Source: Thuidium tamariscinum
Lineage: Eukaryota; Streptophyta; Bryopsida; Hypnales; Thuidiaceae
DNA length: 64,000 nucleotides
Assembly: GCA_947034885.2 (NCBI GenBank)
Contig: OX344753.2
Location: 29,709,689 to 29,773,688, forward strand
Direction: 5' to 3'
Both the position numbers and the translations under genes were made by a program. Numbering within the stretch: the first letter of the stretch is position 1; each line of letters starts with the position of its first letter. Positions 10,301 through 21,512 of the stretch are shown here, piece by piece. The notes under the pieces were generated by a model. The model did no database searches and was not told where the DNA came from. It saw only the letters and a program-made list of their open reading frames with translations.

Positions 10301-10781
10301 CAGGGCGGCTTCCTGTTCTGTCAACCGTACTTGGAGTAGAATCCACTGAATTTGGGGTAGGGTTTGTCGGGCCGGTTGGACCCGTTGGATTTGAAGAACC
10401 ACCCACCTCACCACCCTCTACCTCTTGAATGAGGGATTGTGCCGCACCAATGGCCTCATTGCCCACAAATGGTGTTTCAAACAATTCTTCAAAGCTCATG
10501 GCTTTTGGAACGTTTCCGCCGCAAGTCATAAACTTTTCACGTGCACTTCTAGGGATTTTTGGACAACGTTCTGCTGTTGCCGAGCCACCATATCCAAAGT
10601 GACTAAATGCCCTTTTCCGCACAAAGACTTTGCTCCACCCGCAAAACAAGCATTTCCGAGGATAGGGTGAATGATCATTTGGAACGCATGGTATAAGCCA
10701 AGGGTCCCAATATTTTGTAGCCCTACGCGTATCGGGCCGACCTTGACCACCACCTGGGACAACCATGGTGTGAATCCACAA
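7383..10781 (-). CDS. hAT superfamily transposase, DUF659 type, with a long C-terminal tail
   Basis: Intact 1132-residue frame. Residues 44-73 form a BED-like zinc finger (C44, C47, H61, C73). A DUF659/RNase H-like core follows: ATICSDGWSD at 254-263 (candidate catalytic D259), DVFLGSEDST at 280-289, and VQLCTDNAS at 315-323 (candidate D320). Next come CAAHILDLLLED at 344-355, LHYAGALLNP at 536-545, and the C-terminal hAT dimerisation signature with SSCERNWS at 638-645 and TRNRL at 654-658. Such proteins are usually about 600-800 residues. Here a further ~450 residues follow the dimerisation region, acidic and rich in Ser/Pro/Arg with no recognised fold. The transposase would cut and paste the element in the nucleus by binding its terminal and subterminal repeats. 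The ATG at 10781 and the one five codons inside are both possible. All core motifs look intact, so activity is conceivable. A GC-rich array and TATA box lie upstream. Confidence 0.9.
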   Translation of the reverse strand: MWIHTMVVPGGGQGRPDTRRATKYWDPWLIPCVPNDHSPYPRKCLFCGWSKVFVRKRAFSHFGYGGSATAERCPKIPRSAREKFMTCGGNVPKAMSFEELFETPFVGNEAIGAAQSLIQEVEGGEVGGSSNPTGPTGPTNPTPNSVDSTPSTVDRTGSRPVVSRQRSMDEALQIGLRQKLDATWASFFYEANIAFNVTRHPAFINAVKETAAAGILYRPPAFNALRTRMIDVKKEVVQKMVNDRTKNCIAQSGATICSDGWSDTNRRPLMNVMLVCPAGDVFLGSEDSTEAKKDIAYTTALMSKYIDKAGPSNIVQLCTDNASVMIGTMSCLLLKYPHMYKQGCAAHILDLLLEDWGKSQTMKDLVSECRTMVKHIRKYHFTMALFQKHSPNKMLRLPTLTWFATNFLMVDRLLDCKQALQTVVADDAYMTFEFSLQNRTNGGTIRRKAMDVRLNIHSERFWSKCKNFVFMIEPVLVALRHFDGKKPAMPKAWLIMFELKKHVYALRDPPFLLDPVVATRYEKKFEARWKLMRTDLHYAGALLNPFLAGVEEIQNDGAAKAALNRVIRKLAPSLGVSVVVAMQELVQFEEKTGSFDPREEVLDITETNLEPHQWWNHVGGDALPKIAKRILGLTCSASSCERNWSMYSFVHSKTRNRLTTKKAQDLVYIYANCHLERQKRGYNAAQFYERVLVDGDTDEERDEPMPSGSEDEGYFDFIEDNLVRREEEDLLRDHNEWADMVPPPPSPPPYRYGNTFASGNDAEGVAEEELFHSPQRNPDDAWVGNWGTVSPRTAARTPSDNNEQADNQMPASDVQETSPVPTSPVPTRIPSSRAMNIGNIAPINAGIEAEEEVDYIEEVVEEVTPISVAMNSPTIQTTEAAEYDSDAPLNTILNRSRNVSLTRGGHTGQTTVRRSVTTPSIRGRVPRGEDTSQGRVRRSAPSSSTRTPLDGGPLSSINEEVPESAPQATQPTPVSEPREISLEERLRNSNNRDRSKKRRIRRVDERTHRHPKRANQIVEPCRLGAGCSTQAVQQSSQSIAVQAGPESVVDGIIDATRPTKRLVQTAIPGGQDIVVRNLTSEVEREIRPEPITREEDENDSSSHDSDTDAGYASREDTDPDADEVQNDSDFCL

Positions 10782-10992
10782 TGAGTTTCACCCCCAAAAA
10801 ATCGATCCAAGAATCCAGTAACGAGGAAAAAGTTATGACAATGCTACCTACTGTGAGAGGGTTTTTAAACCCCCTCAAAGCAAGGCTCTTGCCCTCCAAT
10901 GAACCAAAACATCCGCAAGAAGCCTCTTTCGAAGGTTCAAGGCTAGAGTCTAATCACTGAAGCAAGGTAATCCCTCAGTGTTTCAGCTGCAG

Positions 10993-10999
10993 CTTTATA
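10993..10999 (-). promoter_or_regulatory. TATA box of the transposase gene
   Basis: TATAAAG on the minus strand, immediately at the gene-proximal edge of the GC-rich array and about 210 bases before the ATG. This is the same arrangement as the cargo genes. The downstream leader does not carry the TGGCTGAATGCATG-like motif shared by the others. Confidence 0.6.
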
Positions 11000-11002
11000 C
11001 TC

Positions 11003-11560
11003 TGTCGCCACAGGGGCGACTGCGGGTACAGGGCGACTTCGGATGAACAGGGCGACCGCGGGTGCAGGGCGACCGCGGGTAATGGGGGCGACGGCGCCTG
11101 CAAGGACGACCGCACGTACGAGGGCGATCGCGTGTGGAAGGGCGACCGCGGGACAGGGTGAGGAACTGCAAAAAATGACCCGCGATCGCCCCAAGCACGG
11201 TCGCACTCCCCGGACGGGCGACCGCGCATGGACGGGCGACCACGCATGGAGGTGGCGGTTTAGGTTCTGGCACCGGAGGTCGCCCCTGACCCGCAGTCGC
11301 CCCAAGCGCGGTCGCACTCCCCGGTCGGGCGACCGCGCATGGACGGGCGACCGCGCTTGGAGGTGTCGGGCGGTAGTTCTGGCACCCGAGGTCGCCCCTG
11401 ACCCGCGGTCGCCCCAAGCGCGGTCGCACTCCCCGGACGGGCGACCGCGCATGGAGGTGGCGGGCGGCAGTTCTGGCACCCGAGGTCGCCCCTGACCCGC
11501 GGTCGCACCTTTGCAGGTTTTCAATTTTTGGAAAGCGCGGTTGTTGTACACGCGGTCGCC
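11003..11560. repeat. GC-rich array upstream of the transposase gene
   Basis: Units of GGCGACCGCGGGT in both orientations. The outer part contains a larger repeat of about 111 bp (starting near 11176, 11288 and 11399, then truncated at 11495) that includes GACCCGCGGTCGCCCC and a GGCACC(C/G)GAGGTCGCC segment. Reading frames over this array are repeat translations, not genes. Confidence 0.75.
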
Positions 11561-12021
11561 TTACAGGACCAGCTGGCCTGAGCAAGGTGGACAGTTATTA
11601 ACCTAGCTGTAACAGGTATTATTTGAGAGATTCGGAGATTCTTCCTAGTTCCACATTATATCCCACTTCATTCTCATTAAAAGCAGCATCTAAATTACTA
11701 TGTAGCAATAGTTACTCCAAAGTGATTTACCATTTCATGCACATAGAAGCTTTTAAAGGTATTTCCAACCCCTTCACCACCAAGCCCTATTGGCTCTTTC
11801 TCCAAGAAATCATGAACCTTCAAACCTCAATAAAAAATATCATACTTTTACTTAGGAATGTTGAGTTCTATGAGAGCTCAATTATGGAGGAGGACAACCC
11901 TCAATTTCATGATATTTCAAATGCTTAATCCCTAAAGGACTAAGAAGATACAATGTGTCATCTTCAAAGTTTTCAATGGCAATTTCTTGTAAGGGTGAAG
12001 CAAATCTCAATATGAAACAAA

Positions 12022-12670
12022 GGGAATGTAATATTTTTGGGATCTCAGTATTAGACTTAGATTAGTGGGAAAAAAAATGGGAAGACAAAATTTTAAAAAA
12101 TGACAGTTATTCAAAAATGTATACTTGAACTTCTACCAAAACATTATGGAGATAGAGTTTCTATTAAAATTCAATGGAACCCCCCCCCCTAGTACTTTAA
12201 AAAAAAAGGAAAAGTAATATTTTTGAGATCTCAATATTAGACTTAGATTATTGGGGAAAAAAATGGGAAGACAAAATTTTAAAAAATGACACTTATTCAA
12301 AAATGTAAACTTGAACTTCTACCAAAACATTATGGAGATAGAGTTTCTATTAAAATTCAATGGATCCCCCCCCCCTAGTACTTTAAAAAAAAAGGAAATG
12401 TAATATTTTTGAGATCTCAAAATTAGACTTCGATCAGTTGAAAAAAAAATGGGAAGACAGAATTTTAAAAAATGATACTTATCCCAAAATGTATACTTGA
12501 ACTACTACCAAAACATTATGGAGATAGAGTTTCTATTAAAATTCAATGGATTACCCCCCCCCCTAGTACTTTAAAAAAAAGAAGGGAATGTAATATTTTT
12601 GAGATTTCAATATTAGACTTAGATTAGTTGAAGAAAAATGGGAAGACAAAATTGAAAAAATATGGCACTT
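12022..12670. repeat. Tandem repeat of ~186 bp, about 3.5 copies
   Basis: Units begin near 12022, 12208, 12394 and 12584 with GTAATATTTTTG. Each has a run of 9-10 C followed by TAGTACTTTAAAAAAAA. Copies are highly similar apart from scattered substitutions. The first three are 186 bp apart and the fourth 190. Confidence 0.85.
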
Positions 12671-13715
12671 ATCCAAGAATGTGGAAATAGAAGGACATTT
12701 ACAAATAAAATATTAGAAATTTAAGTTACCTTTTTAGCTCTAACATGGACCTTAATGACATTGATCTAAGCAATTAGATAGTATCCTAAAGAGGATATCT
12801 TAGCCTCCAAAATTTATGTGGATTTAGTTGCAATAATGGATTATGTTGAATGCATCTTAAGGACAAGTATTTATTGTAAAGATGCTTGCATTGACCAAAT
12901 GATAACAATGTTGTGTACAATTTGAGAAGAACTTTACTCCAAGTCAAATGAGTAGGAGGTTTCCATAAAAATGAATCCAATCTCATGTCATAGTATTTTG
13001 TGTTTAATCCTTATTTGAAGCCTTTGTGTAGGCTTCTCATGATTTAAGGGTTTAGGTAAATGGTTTTTTTTTTGCTATATAACTTCCATTCTAAAGTTGT
13101 AATTGAAATATCAATTATATTTCTAGATAAATAACATTCCAAAGTAGAGGGACAATGGAAGTTTAGGGATAATTAAGGATTTCGGTTTTATTGAATATAA
13201 TACTCCAAGAACATATAATTTAAGATCTAAAAAATGTTCAACAAAAGATCTTTAGGAATAATTAAGGGTGAAGCAAATTTCAATATGGTAATACTAAATT
13301 ATCTTTAGACTCCAAATAAATTTTTCTAAGGGGTTAAAAAATCTATATTCATCTTTTTATAAATTTGTTTCTCCCAAAACTACGTTTGTGGCCCATGATG
13401 TTGATCATCAAGAATTGCTATAATGTAAAGATCTAACCATTGAAATGTTCTACAATTAATTCCATACATGCTAGATATAATAATTTTTACTTTTGTACAG
13501 TTAAAATTTAAAAAAATGATAACACCTATGTGCCCAAAAATATGGAAGGATAGAATTGATTGAAATCCTCCATTGTCAAAACTGTTTTAGTCTTGTAGGG
13601 ATTAAAGGAATGCAATATTACTATTGCATAAAAAATTTGTAGTTAATAGACACTTGAGCACAATGCTACTTCAATGTTGCAAAATTAAAAATTAAAAATT
13701 GAAGTTATACATATA

Positions 13716-15120
13716 TCTTTTAGTAAATGGCAAACACCATTGTATTAGAAATGAACATTTAGACCAAAAACATTTGAGCCAGAAGGGGTGAACAATAAAA
13801 ATAAGTTATACTATAGTGAAACTAATACAAATATTTGAATGCAATTCAATGGACACACTCCAAAAATGAATTTTAAGCCTTTAGGTGATTTGAATCAGGT
13901 AGTTTTGACAATTGCTATTTTTAATTCAAGTAATAGATTTTAGGAAAAAATATGAATTTAGGCACATATAATTGTAAGATCCTATATTACACTAGTTTGA
14001 GAAGATGTGGAGGAAAGTTAACCAATTTTCTACTATGAAAATTGCCAAGATATTAACATTTGAATTGATTGTAATTCTTTTGAGGGCCTTGTGATGTATG
14101 AAAACCTAGGAAGTTGCACTTCATACAATCACATTTGTATAAAATAATTGTCGTAATGGTGTTTCTTTTCTATACCAAATTACCAATGTTCAAAGGCAAT
14201 TCATAAGATGCTTGAAATTTTTTTTAGGCAAACTACAAGTGTATAACATTTTTGGAAAATATATGTCAGTACATAGGAATATAGAATGATTTCAAATAGT
14301 AAGTTGTTAAGAGTTGAATTATATAGAATTGAAAATGCCAATTCCAATGGTAATTATTATCCTGCATCTAATATTTCAATTTTTGTTATAGATTTCGAAT
14401 ATTGAATTAAATGAAGAACTTTACAGAATTTATTGTGCATTTGTTGATTAGAAAACTAGGAAATCCCTAACAACCCTTAATCAAAATACCTCTTAACGAT
14501 CATGACAGATGCTACTATATGAGTCTAAAAATGTGAATCCCCAAGACTATTCACCTATAGTATAGGTGTTTAAATCATAGAAACTTTTTATAATTAGAGA
14601 TTTCTAGTTTGATTATACTATACACACTTATATTATTGGTGCATATGTTATAAACACATTGAAATATTCAATAGTTGTGGGATACCTACTTATATCTATA
14701 ATCAAGGCTTACATACTTGCATTTCTATCTTCTCATGCTAGCATTTTAGTAACAAAATCAAATTAAGAAATTCACATTTTAAATTTATTTTGAAAATTTG
14801 TAGAGCACTTATTTCAAAGCCCAAAACTTATTGGGGTTATGCGTCTCCAATGTATGCATCTCCAATGTTTGTATCTCATTTTTTCGGTGACCAAATTTTT
14901 TAAATTGAACATATGAAAAGAGGATTGTAAGACTGTGCATGTGTTTTGTAAATTTAACACACTCGTGAAGTCGTGATCAAACATTATAATCTGTCATCCA
15001 TAAGTGATAATATTCTATTTTCTTTACCTTCATAACCTCTAATATGCACAGTTTAAATTTGTATGCTTATAATTTAAAGAAAATTGATGAAGCATATGAA
15101 ATATTATCCTATTCCTAAAA
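13716..15120 (+). repeat. Left arm of a long inverted repeat (partner 19300-20405)
   Basis: Sequence from here is found reverse-complemented at 19300-20405 at roughly 80% identity. Clear anchors are AACATTTGAGCCA..., the stretch ending in TGTTATAAACAC, and CATAAGTGATAATATT. The left arm has an extra ~270 bp (about 14720-14990). The arms enclose the 15.5-16.9 kb gene and its array. Confidence 0.7.
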
Positions 15121-15498
15121 ACTAAAAAGGAATATGAAAGTTGCATGTACAAAAATGTATTAATTGAAAGAAACATCTATTTTATGAAATTTAGATATGG
15201 ACACTTTCTTCATAAAAATTTGAAATGTCTACATATTACATATTGAGCATTTTATGGAGATGCTTTTTGAAAGATTGAATGAGCATTTTGGATGTTTAAA
15301 AAAACCCATCAACATGCAAACAAAGGAATATGAATTCTTTTGCATCCATACACATCAATGATAGAAATGAAACACCCCAAGTTTGCAAAATAATACTAAA
15401 AAATAATAGTAGCCTTTTTATATATAGATGTTTACAAAAGTCATAAGTCCTCCAAAAAATGCTAGCATTGCTAGCCCCCCAAAAGATCATACAACATT

Positions 15499-16895
15499 CT
15501 ACTTGCTTTGTTCATCTGTCTTTAGCCTTTTCTTAGCTTCCAAGTCTTTCTTCGCCTCCTTGTAGGCACTATCCAAATTGGATTGAAGAGGAAAATCCCA
15601 CCATTTATTTTTCATGTACTCTTTCTTCAAATTCAGTGCATTGAGCAAATTCATCTTCTTCTTCTCCACTTCCCCGGCCACATCACTTTCCAATGCGAGA
15701 GCATGGGCTAACTTCTTCTTTAGGTCCTCTGCTTCCAACTTCAATGTCTCATGTTGCCTCTCATGATCTTCAGAATCTTGTATATCAACAATACGATCAA
15801 GAGGGGCTTTGTCCTTCATTTTCTGAAGGTCATGTAATTTTGATTGTGCACCTTCAAGAGATCTTTTTTCATTTTCCAAGCAGTCAGCTTCGATGTGACA
15901 ATCTTCCTTGAGTTTAGCCAATCGTTCTTCTACAAATTTGTTAGTTGAAGAACTAGAACCTTCACCCCCTGAAACGGAGAAGTTCAGATAGAGTGCTTCC
16001 AAGTTCAAGATTTGCTCATGTTGCTTGGACAACTGAATTCGTCCCGATTCAATGAGGGCTTGAAGGGTTGGAACATCATCAGAAGTATCAGTCACTGCCC
16101 CTTCCTCCAAAGTCCTTTCTCTTCATTTGCTCTATCCAACTCTTCAAGCACACTCTCCAATTGAACTTTATAAAAGTCGTTCAATGGAATATCGTTGTTG
16201 GCCTCCACACTTGCAGCTTCAACAGATCCTTCAATTCTTGGCATCCCTTCCAATGAAGGCAATGTCAACGTGGGGCCCGCCTCCACTTCCCCCTCCTCCA
16301 AAGGCTCCAAATTAGCCAATGTCTCACCCACATGTGGCAGTCCAACATCCATCAACTCATCTTCACTACTTTCGTGATCCGACCACACGAACTCATTGTT
16401 CGGAACTTCATTCTTGATGAAAATCTTTTTCCCTAAACCTTCACGTGGGTTTTGGGAGGGACCCGCCCTAGGAATGTCCTTGGTTGACGGTTTTTGGACA
16501 AGCTTTGCTCCCTTAATGGTGCTCCAATCCACCCTTCGTCGAAGAATAACTTCCGCGTACACCATCTCACACAGAAACAAGGGAATTTCATTCCGAGGCA
16601 CACTTCGTGTCTTGTACAAGTATCGATATACTTCGATACATCTTTGTACAAATCCATCGTGAGTGCAAGCATGAAGATTTGCCATATTTGACTTCAAGTG
16701 GATTTTGTATCGATGATAGGGGAAAAGCTTATCGATGTGGCACCATTGTACAAATGCCCTACAAGTGGTCGCGGTCCAAAAGCCTTCGATCCTCTCCCAA
16801 CCTCCATGAGCCACGACATTAGAGTCCACAAGGACGTGTCGTTGTCTTTTTTGCATCTTGCCTTTGGCTTTACGGTTCCTCCGGGTGGCGTCCAT
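15499..16895 (-). pseudogene. Cargo family member A (WCH/VDW domain), frameshifted
   Basis: From the ATG at 16895 the frame encodes a basic start (RRNRKAKGK) and the family domain: W51-C52-H53 with DKLFPYHRYK, then a VYAE helix and VDWST at about residue 123. Acidic sequence follows, ending in a stop at 16092. The next ~200 residues (16110 down to 15499) are in another frame that overlaps by 19 bases. They form a long charged coiled coil like the C-terminal halves of the relatives, so a single-base indel near 16100 splits one ORF. A very short intron is a less likely alternative. A TATA box lies at 17092-17085 behind a GC-rich array. Not recognised as a known family; RING finger absent. Confidence 0.65.
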
Positions 16896-17000
16896 TGGAT
16901 TGAAGTAGATGGAGGTATTAAAAAATACCAAAATGCAACAATAGCTGCCCCAATAGATGCACGAACCACACAATCACAGTAAAAAAAACCCAAGTACTGG

Positions 17001-17014
17001 ACACGCAGTCAGCC
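17001..17014 (-). promoter_or_regulatory. Shared leader motif of the cargo promoters (gene A)
   Basis: TGGCTGACTGCGTG on the minus strand, about 75 bases after the TATA box. The same motif occurs at the same distance in genes B, C and (weaker) D. Confidence 0.5.
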
Positions 17015-17059
17015 ACGAGAAGCGGGTGACAGAGCAGTGTGCAGCGCTGGAATTGCAAG

Positions 17060-17345
17060 TGGGCGAATGCGGATGGGGCGACCACTTATAAACCCGATGT
17101 CGCCTGGGGCGCGTGCGTTCCGTGCGAGGGCGACTGCGGGTAGGGCGAGTGCGGGAAGGGCGACCGCGGGTCCTTTGAAGGACCTGTTTTGCGGTCTGGG
17201 CGAGTGCGCGAAGGGCGACCACGGGAAAGGCGACCGCGGGTCCTTCACAACAGTGGCGACCGCGGGTAGGGCGACCGCGGGTCCTTTTACGAGGTCATTT
17301 ATTTCTGAATTTCCCGCCTTCTGACTTGGGCGACCACAGGTTGTT
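17060..17345 (+). repeat. GC-rich array 5' of cargo gene A
   Basis: About 12 units of the GGCGACCGCGGGT type, mostly in the + orientation. The TATA box of gene A sits inside the gene-proximal end. Beyond 17345 the sequence returns abruptly to AT-rich DNA. Confidence 0.75.
17085..17092 (-). promoter_or_regulatory. TATA box of cargo gene A
   Basis: TTTATAAG directly after a GGCGACATCGGG unit, about 190 bases before the ATG at 16895. Confidence 0.55.
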
Positions 17346-18199
17346 CACCAAGGAAATCTGAATTTTGGATTTCGCCCTCTGAAAAATAGTTGTAGAAATG
17401 AAAAGGAAGCCGATGTGAACTAAAAAAAGGATTCATGGGAAGAAATGGTGTGTAAAAGAACAAGGAAATGCCCATTTTTTCAAAAAATAAAAGTTTATAA
17501 AAATAAAAAGGGAAATCATATTAACTAAAGAATGCTCATTTGGAGAAAATTCCATGAGAAAATAAATATAAAAATAACACAATCAATGAAAGGCTTGAAA
17601 GAAAAATGCATTGTAGGAATGAAAAGAAAAATCTCAGTATCAATAAAAAAAATCATGAATTCAACTACAATAGTGCAGTAATGACCTGAAGTATGTCAAA
17701 GCTAAATGCTCAATAATGTAATTGAATGCCTATATAAGTTAAAATGCAATGGTATACATTTCCACCAATATTTGGTGTGTAATTTTTGAGCATAGGAAGC
17801 TGAGATTCATTTTATATAGATTAATAATGATGTCCAAAGTTGTACACCATCTAATTTGGTGGGAAAAATATCTAACTAAAGAAATTGTTGCAAAAGTATT
17901 CTATATAAAAATAACTACCAAGTGGACTACTAAGTATTATTCAACCTTCTTTTTTGGATCCATATTGCTTACATAAAAAAATATAGAAGCATGTCTATTC
18001 TTTATTGTTTTTTTATTTAAGTTGAAGGTGACATTTGAGAGCCATTGTAAATACAAAATCACATCATTTCTTTGTTTTCCTTACGACCCCCAATCAACAT
18101 CCAAGAGCATAATAAAACATGAATTTCTTTTTTGGGTTTTAGAATATGATGATTATGGTGTGAAAGACCCTGAATCCAAAAGCACATTAGCCTTGTTTT

Positions 18200-18640
18200 T
18201 GTGGGAGGTTTCTATTGGGAACCTCATTTAATTCTAAGACATATTTTTTTATTTTTTTAGAAAGTTTCCCATCATAACTTCATTAAATTCAAAAGAGCAT
18301 TTTCTTTTAAGAGGTTCACATCACAAATCTCATTTAATTATAAAACTAATATCTTAATTATTTAGTAAGGGTTTTCATTAGGAACCTTATTTAATTCAAA
18401 AACATATTTATCTTGAACCCCTTTTTTTAAAGGGTTCCCACTGAGAACTTCATTGCACTCAAAAACACATTTTTTTGGATGTGGTTCCCATTGGAAACCT
18501 CATTTATTTCAAAAACACAATTCCCTCTTTTTTTGGCGTGGTTTACATTGCAAACCTCATTTCATAAAAAAAAACAATTTCCCTCTTTTTCAAAAGAGGT
18601 TTGCATTGGGAACCTCATTCAATCCAATAATTTGTTTTAT
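18200..18640 (+). repeat. Diverged ~60-bp tandem repeat, about 8 copies
   Basis: Units share GGTT(C/T)(C/A)CATTGGGAACCTCATT followed by an A/T tract. Copies begin near 18205, 18265, 18310, 18370, 18430, 18482, 18540 and 18600. Confidence 0.7.
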
Positions 18641-19299
18641 TTTATAAAAAATTTGGTTCTTGTTGTGCATAAACTCATATGCATTAAATTCTGTGATGCC
18701 TTATTTGGAATACTCATTCAAAAGATGTTAAGTGATATAACCTCACCTTTGGAATTCTCGGAAAAAAATTAAATTTTTAAGCTATTAGTAGTTGAGGTTA
18801 GGGGTCAACTTTAAATCAACCTCTATTTAAATAACTATTTAGAGAGAACAAAACATTATTTTCTTTAGGGTGAAATCGTAGATCAAATATTGAAAGATTC
18901 CTTAGTTATTGGTCACAGGATTGATGATATCATCATTTGGAACATGAAGGGGGGGGATTTTAGTGCTCAATTTCCTTTTCTATCTAGCCTTTCGGCCCTT
19001 TTCAAGCTTGGCCGCTTTGTATATTGGATTCATCTTAATGCAATAGTTCTTCCATTTTTTCAAATACATATTTAATTTTATTTTTTGCAAATTCATTTCA
19101 AAAATAAAGTATTACAAAATCTAAATTCAAAGTGGAAAAATTTTAGGATCTAAATATTCTAAAACGTAGGTATTGTATATGGTATTATTGTCCAACAATA
19201 TGTTATAATCTTATTAAAATATCAAGGATTATTTTGAGTTTTCTTCTATTCTAATCCTTGCCTTTATCCTTTACAAATTAATATCAATCCTCTTTAGTT

Positions 19300-20405
19300 T
19301 TTTGAGATAGGACAAGTTCTTATACACTTTAACAATTCCTTAAAATTATAAGCGTACAAGTTCTAACTAGGTAAATGCAGAGATTATCAAGGTAAAGAAA
19401 ATATAATATTATCACTTATGGAATTATGGATCAAGAGAGTATAAATAGGTATGCCACAACTATAGAATATTTCAACGTGTTTATAACATATACCCTATAA
19501 TATAAGTGTGTATAACATAAGTGTACTAGAAATCTCTTTTCTATGATCCAGACACGTATATTATAAGTGAATCGTCTTCTAGTCTTAGGGACTCACATTC
19601 TTAGGCTCATATAGTAGCATCCGTCACGAGTTTTAAGAGGGATTTGGGATGCAATAGATCTCCCATTTGTTCAAAAAATAAAAAATAAAAAATTGTACAA
19701 TGGTTTGTAAAGTTCTTCATTTAATTCAATATTCAAAATTTATTACAATAATTAAAATATAATGTGTAGGATAATTCTTTGAAATTTGAACCATTGAAAT
19801 TAGCATTTTCAATTCTAGAATTGAACTACTAACAACTTAGTCTTTGAAATCATTCAATATTCCTATCTACTTGCTATGTTTTCCCAAAATGTTATACACT
19901 TCCAAATGGTTAAAAAGTTCTCAAGTATATTATCAATTGCCTCTAAACATTGGTATAAATAAGCACCACCATTTACGGCAATTGTTTTATATAAATGTGA
20001 TTGTATGAAGGGCAACTTCCAGATTTTCTTACATGTCACGGCCCTCAAAAGAATTTCAACCAATTCAAATGTTAATAGCAAGGTAATTCTCATGGTAGAA
20101 AAATTTGAAATTTCCTCCACCACTTTTCAAACTAGCATAATATAGGATACTACAACTATATGTGCCTCAATTCATTTTTTTCCTCAAAATCTACTACTTG
20201 TATTCAAAAGAGCAATTATGGATAAAACAAAATTCAAATCACTTAGAGGTTTAAAATTCATAGTTGGAGAATGTTCATTGAATTGCATTCAAAGATTTGC
20301 ATTAGTTTGGCAAAGGTATAACCTCTTCTAATTCTTCACTCCATTTGGCTCAAATGCTTTGTTCTATTAAATGTTAGATTTTAGTACAATGAGATTTTCC
20401 ATTTA
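19300..20405 (-). repeat. Right arm of a long inverted repeat (partner 13716-15120)
   Basis: Reverse-complement match to 13716-15120 at roughly 80%. The outer boundary at about 20405 lies just before the next GC-rich array. Confidence 0.7.
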
Positions 20406-20469
20406 CTAAAAAACTAGGATACAATACATTAAACTATTCCCTAATGACAAATTTTTAGTTGTCATGTAA

Positions 20470-21330
20470 AGCGACCGCCTTTAGAGCGACCACACTTCAC
20501 AATTTATTTATTTATTTTGAACCAAAGGGGCAAGCCCTTTGCATGAAGAAGCTTAACAAAATTTGCAAACCCTGAAAGTAAGGCGACCGCGGGTAAGGGG
20601 CGACCGCGCCTCAAGGGCGATCGCCAGTGCCACAAGTTGCGTCAGAACACACTACCATTCCAGGCTCGATCGCCCCTTAAGAGAATATTCTATTTACTAA
20701 ATAGGTTTCATCCAGTGTCCCGCAATGCTCTATCAGCAGGGTTGAAGTTCGAGTTTCAACGAGACATTTCTCGATTTTATCCATCTTTAGAAGTTTTTTG
20801 TTGTAGACATCATAAACTCGATTGAAAACATGATGAGCACTTTTCACTTGCAGCTCCGACGACACGGGATTATCTCGACACTTGGCAGTGCACAGCACAA
20901 TTGCCTTCCCGAGCAAAACTTCCACCACATTCTCATTCTCAACTCCCTTGATACTGCCTTGCGATATAAACACCTCCTTCCCGGCCTTGCGTGGAGGAAG
21001 CTCTTTCTTCAGAGTAAGGGAGCTCCTCAAACGCGGTCGCCCCCCAACCGCGGTCGCCTCCCAACCGCGGTGGCCCCCCAACCGCGGTCGCCTCCCAACC
21101 GCGGTCGCCCCCCAACCGCGGTGGCCCCCCAACCGCGGTCGCCACCCATCCGCGGTCGCCCCCCATCCGCGGTCGCCCCCCAGCCGCGGTCACCCCCAGC
21201 CGCGGTCGCCCTCCAGTCGCGGTCGCCCCCAGTCGTGGTCGCCCTACCCGCGGTCGCCCTACGCACCCGAGGTCGCCTACCCGCGGTCGCGTCTGGATCC
21301 GCACGCGCCTGGGGCGACTTCGGGTACTTA
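20470..21330. repeat. GC-rich arrays 5' of the kinase-like gene
   Basis: Short + oriented runs at 20470-20500 and 20580-20665, then about 15 units at 21030-21330, mostly in the reverse orientation (CCGCGGTCGCC with C-rich spacers, period ~19-20). The last unit flips to GGCGACTTCGGG directly before the TATA-like box at 21325. The two parts are separated by a coding-like segment (20677-21020). Confidence 0.75.
20677..21020 (-). pseudogene. Captured coding fragment between arrays, unrecognised
   Basis: On the minus strand about 115 codons are open and read like a folded protein (for example GKEVFISQGSIKGVENENVV and TAKCRDNPVSSELQVKSA), ending at a TAA near 20677. Upstream the frame runs into the GC array, where translation is only repeat. 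It has no TATA box of its own. It may be a host exon captured by the transposon or the relic of another cargo gene fired from the array in the opposite direction. Function not recognised. Confidence 0.35.
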
Positions 21331-21332
21331 AG
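21325..21332 (+). promoter_or_regulatory. TATA-like box of cargo gene B
   Basis: TACTTAAG follows GGCGACTTCGGG. The same arrangement with the identical box is found at 27744-27751. It lies about 180 bases before the ATG at 21513. Confidence 0.5.
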
Positions 21333-21398
21333 CAGTCTCCGGGACCGCATTCGCCATCTTGCCTCGGCCTTGCGCATTGTCTTTCACCCGCCTTGGAG

Positions 21399-21412
21399 TG
21401 GCTGAATGCATG
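21399..21412 (+). promoter_or_regulatory. Shared leader motif (gene B)
   Basis: TGGCTGAATGCATG, 74 bases after the TATA-like box, preceded by TTTCACCCGC as in genes A and C. Confidence 0.5.
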
Positions 21413-21512
21413 CCCGTGGGCCGGGGTCCTTTATTCGATTTTGGGGGGATTTTTTTGTCATTTTGATCTATAAAATTCCTCAAAGCTACGGTGAAGCTTT
21501 CGATTACACGCA

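Larger units (their letters stand above)
11561..15480. other. Gene-free AT-rich stretch
   Basis: No credible gene. It holds the 186-bp tandem repeats (12022-12670) and the left arm of a long inverted repeat (13716-15120), annotated separately. The rest is low-complexity AT-rich sequence. Confidence 0.5.
17346..20460. other. Gene-free AT-rich stretch
   Basis: No credible coding region. It contains a ~60-bp tandem repeat (18200-18640) and the right arm of the long inverted repeat (19300-20405). Confidence 0.5.

Noticed and set aside
11003-11560. GC-rich ORFs of 80-200 codons on both strands over the arrays (also at 20939-21405, 27569-27807 and 34072-34396)
   Set aside because: They are translations of the GGGCGACCGCGGGT repeats (Arg/Pro/Gly/Ala cycles in every frame), not genes.
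21030-21300. CRISPR-like array (regular ~20-bp repeat)
   Set aside because: Units are degenerate and spacers are 2-8 bases, with no cas genes, in a spliced eukaryotic context. It is a minisatellite-like or subterminal array.
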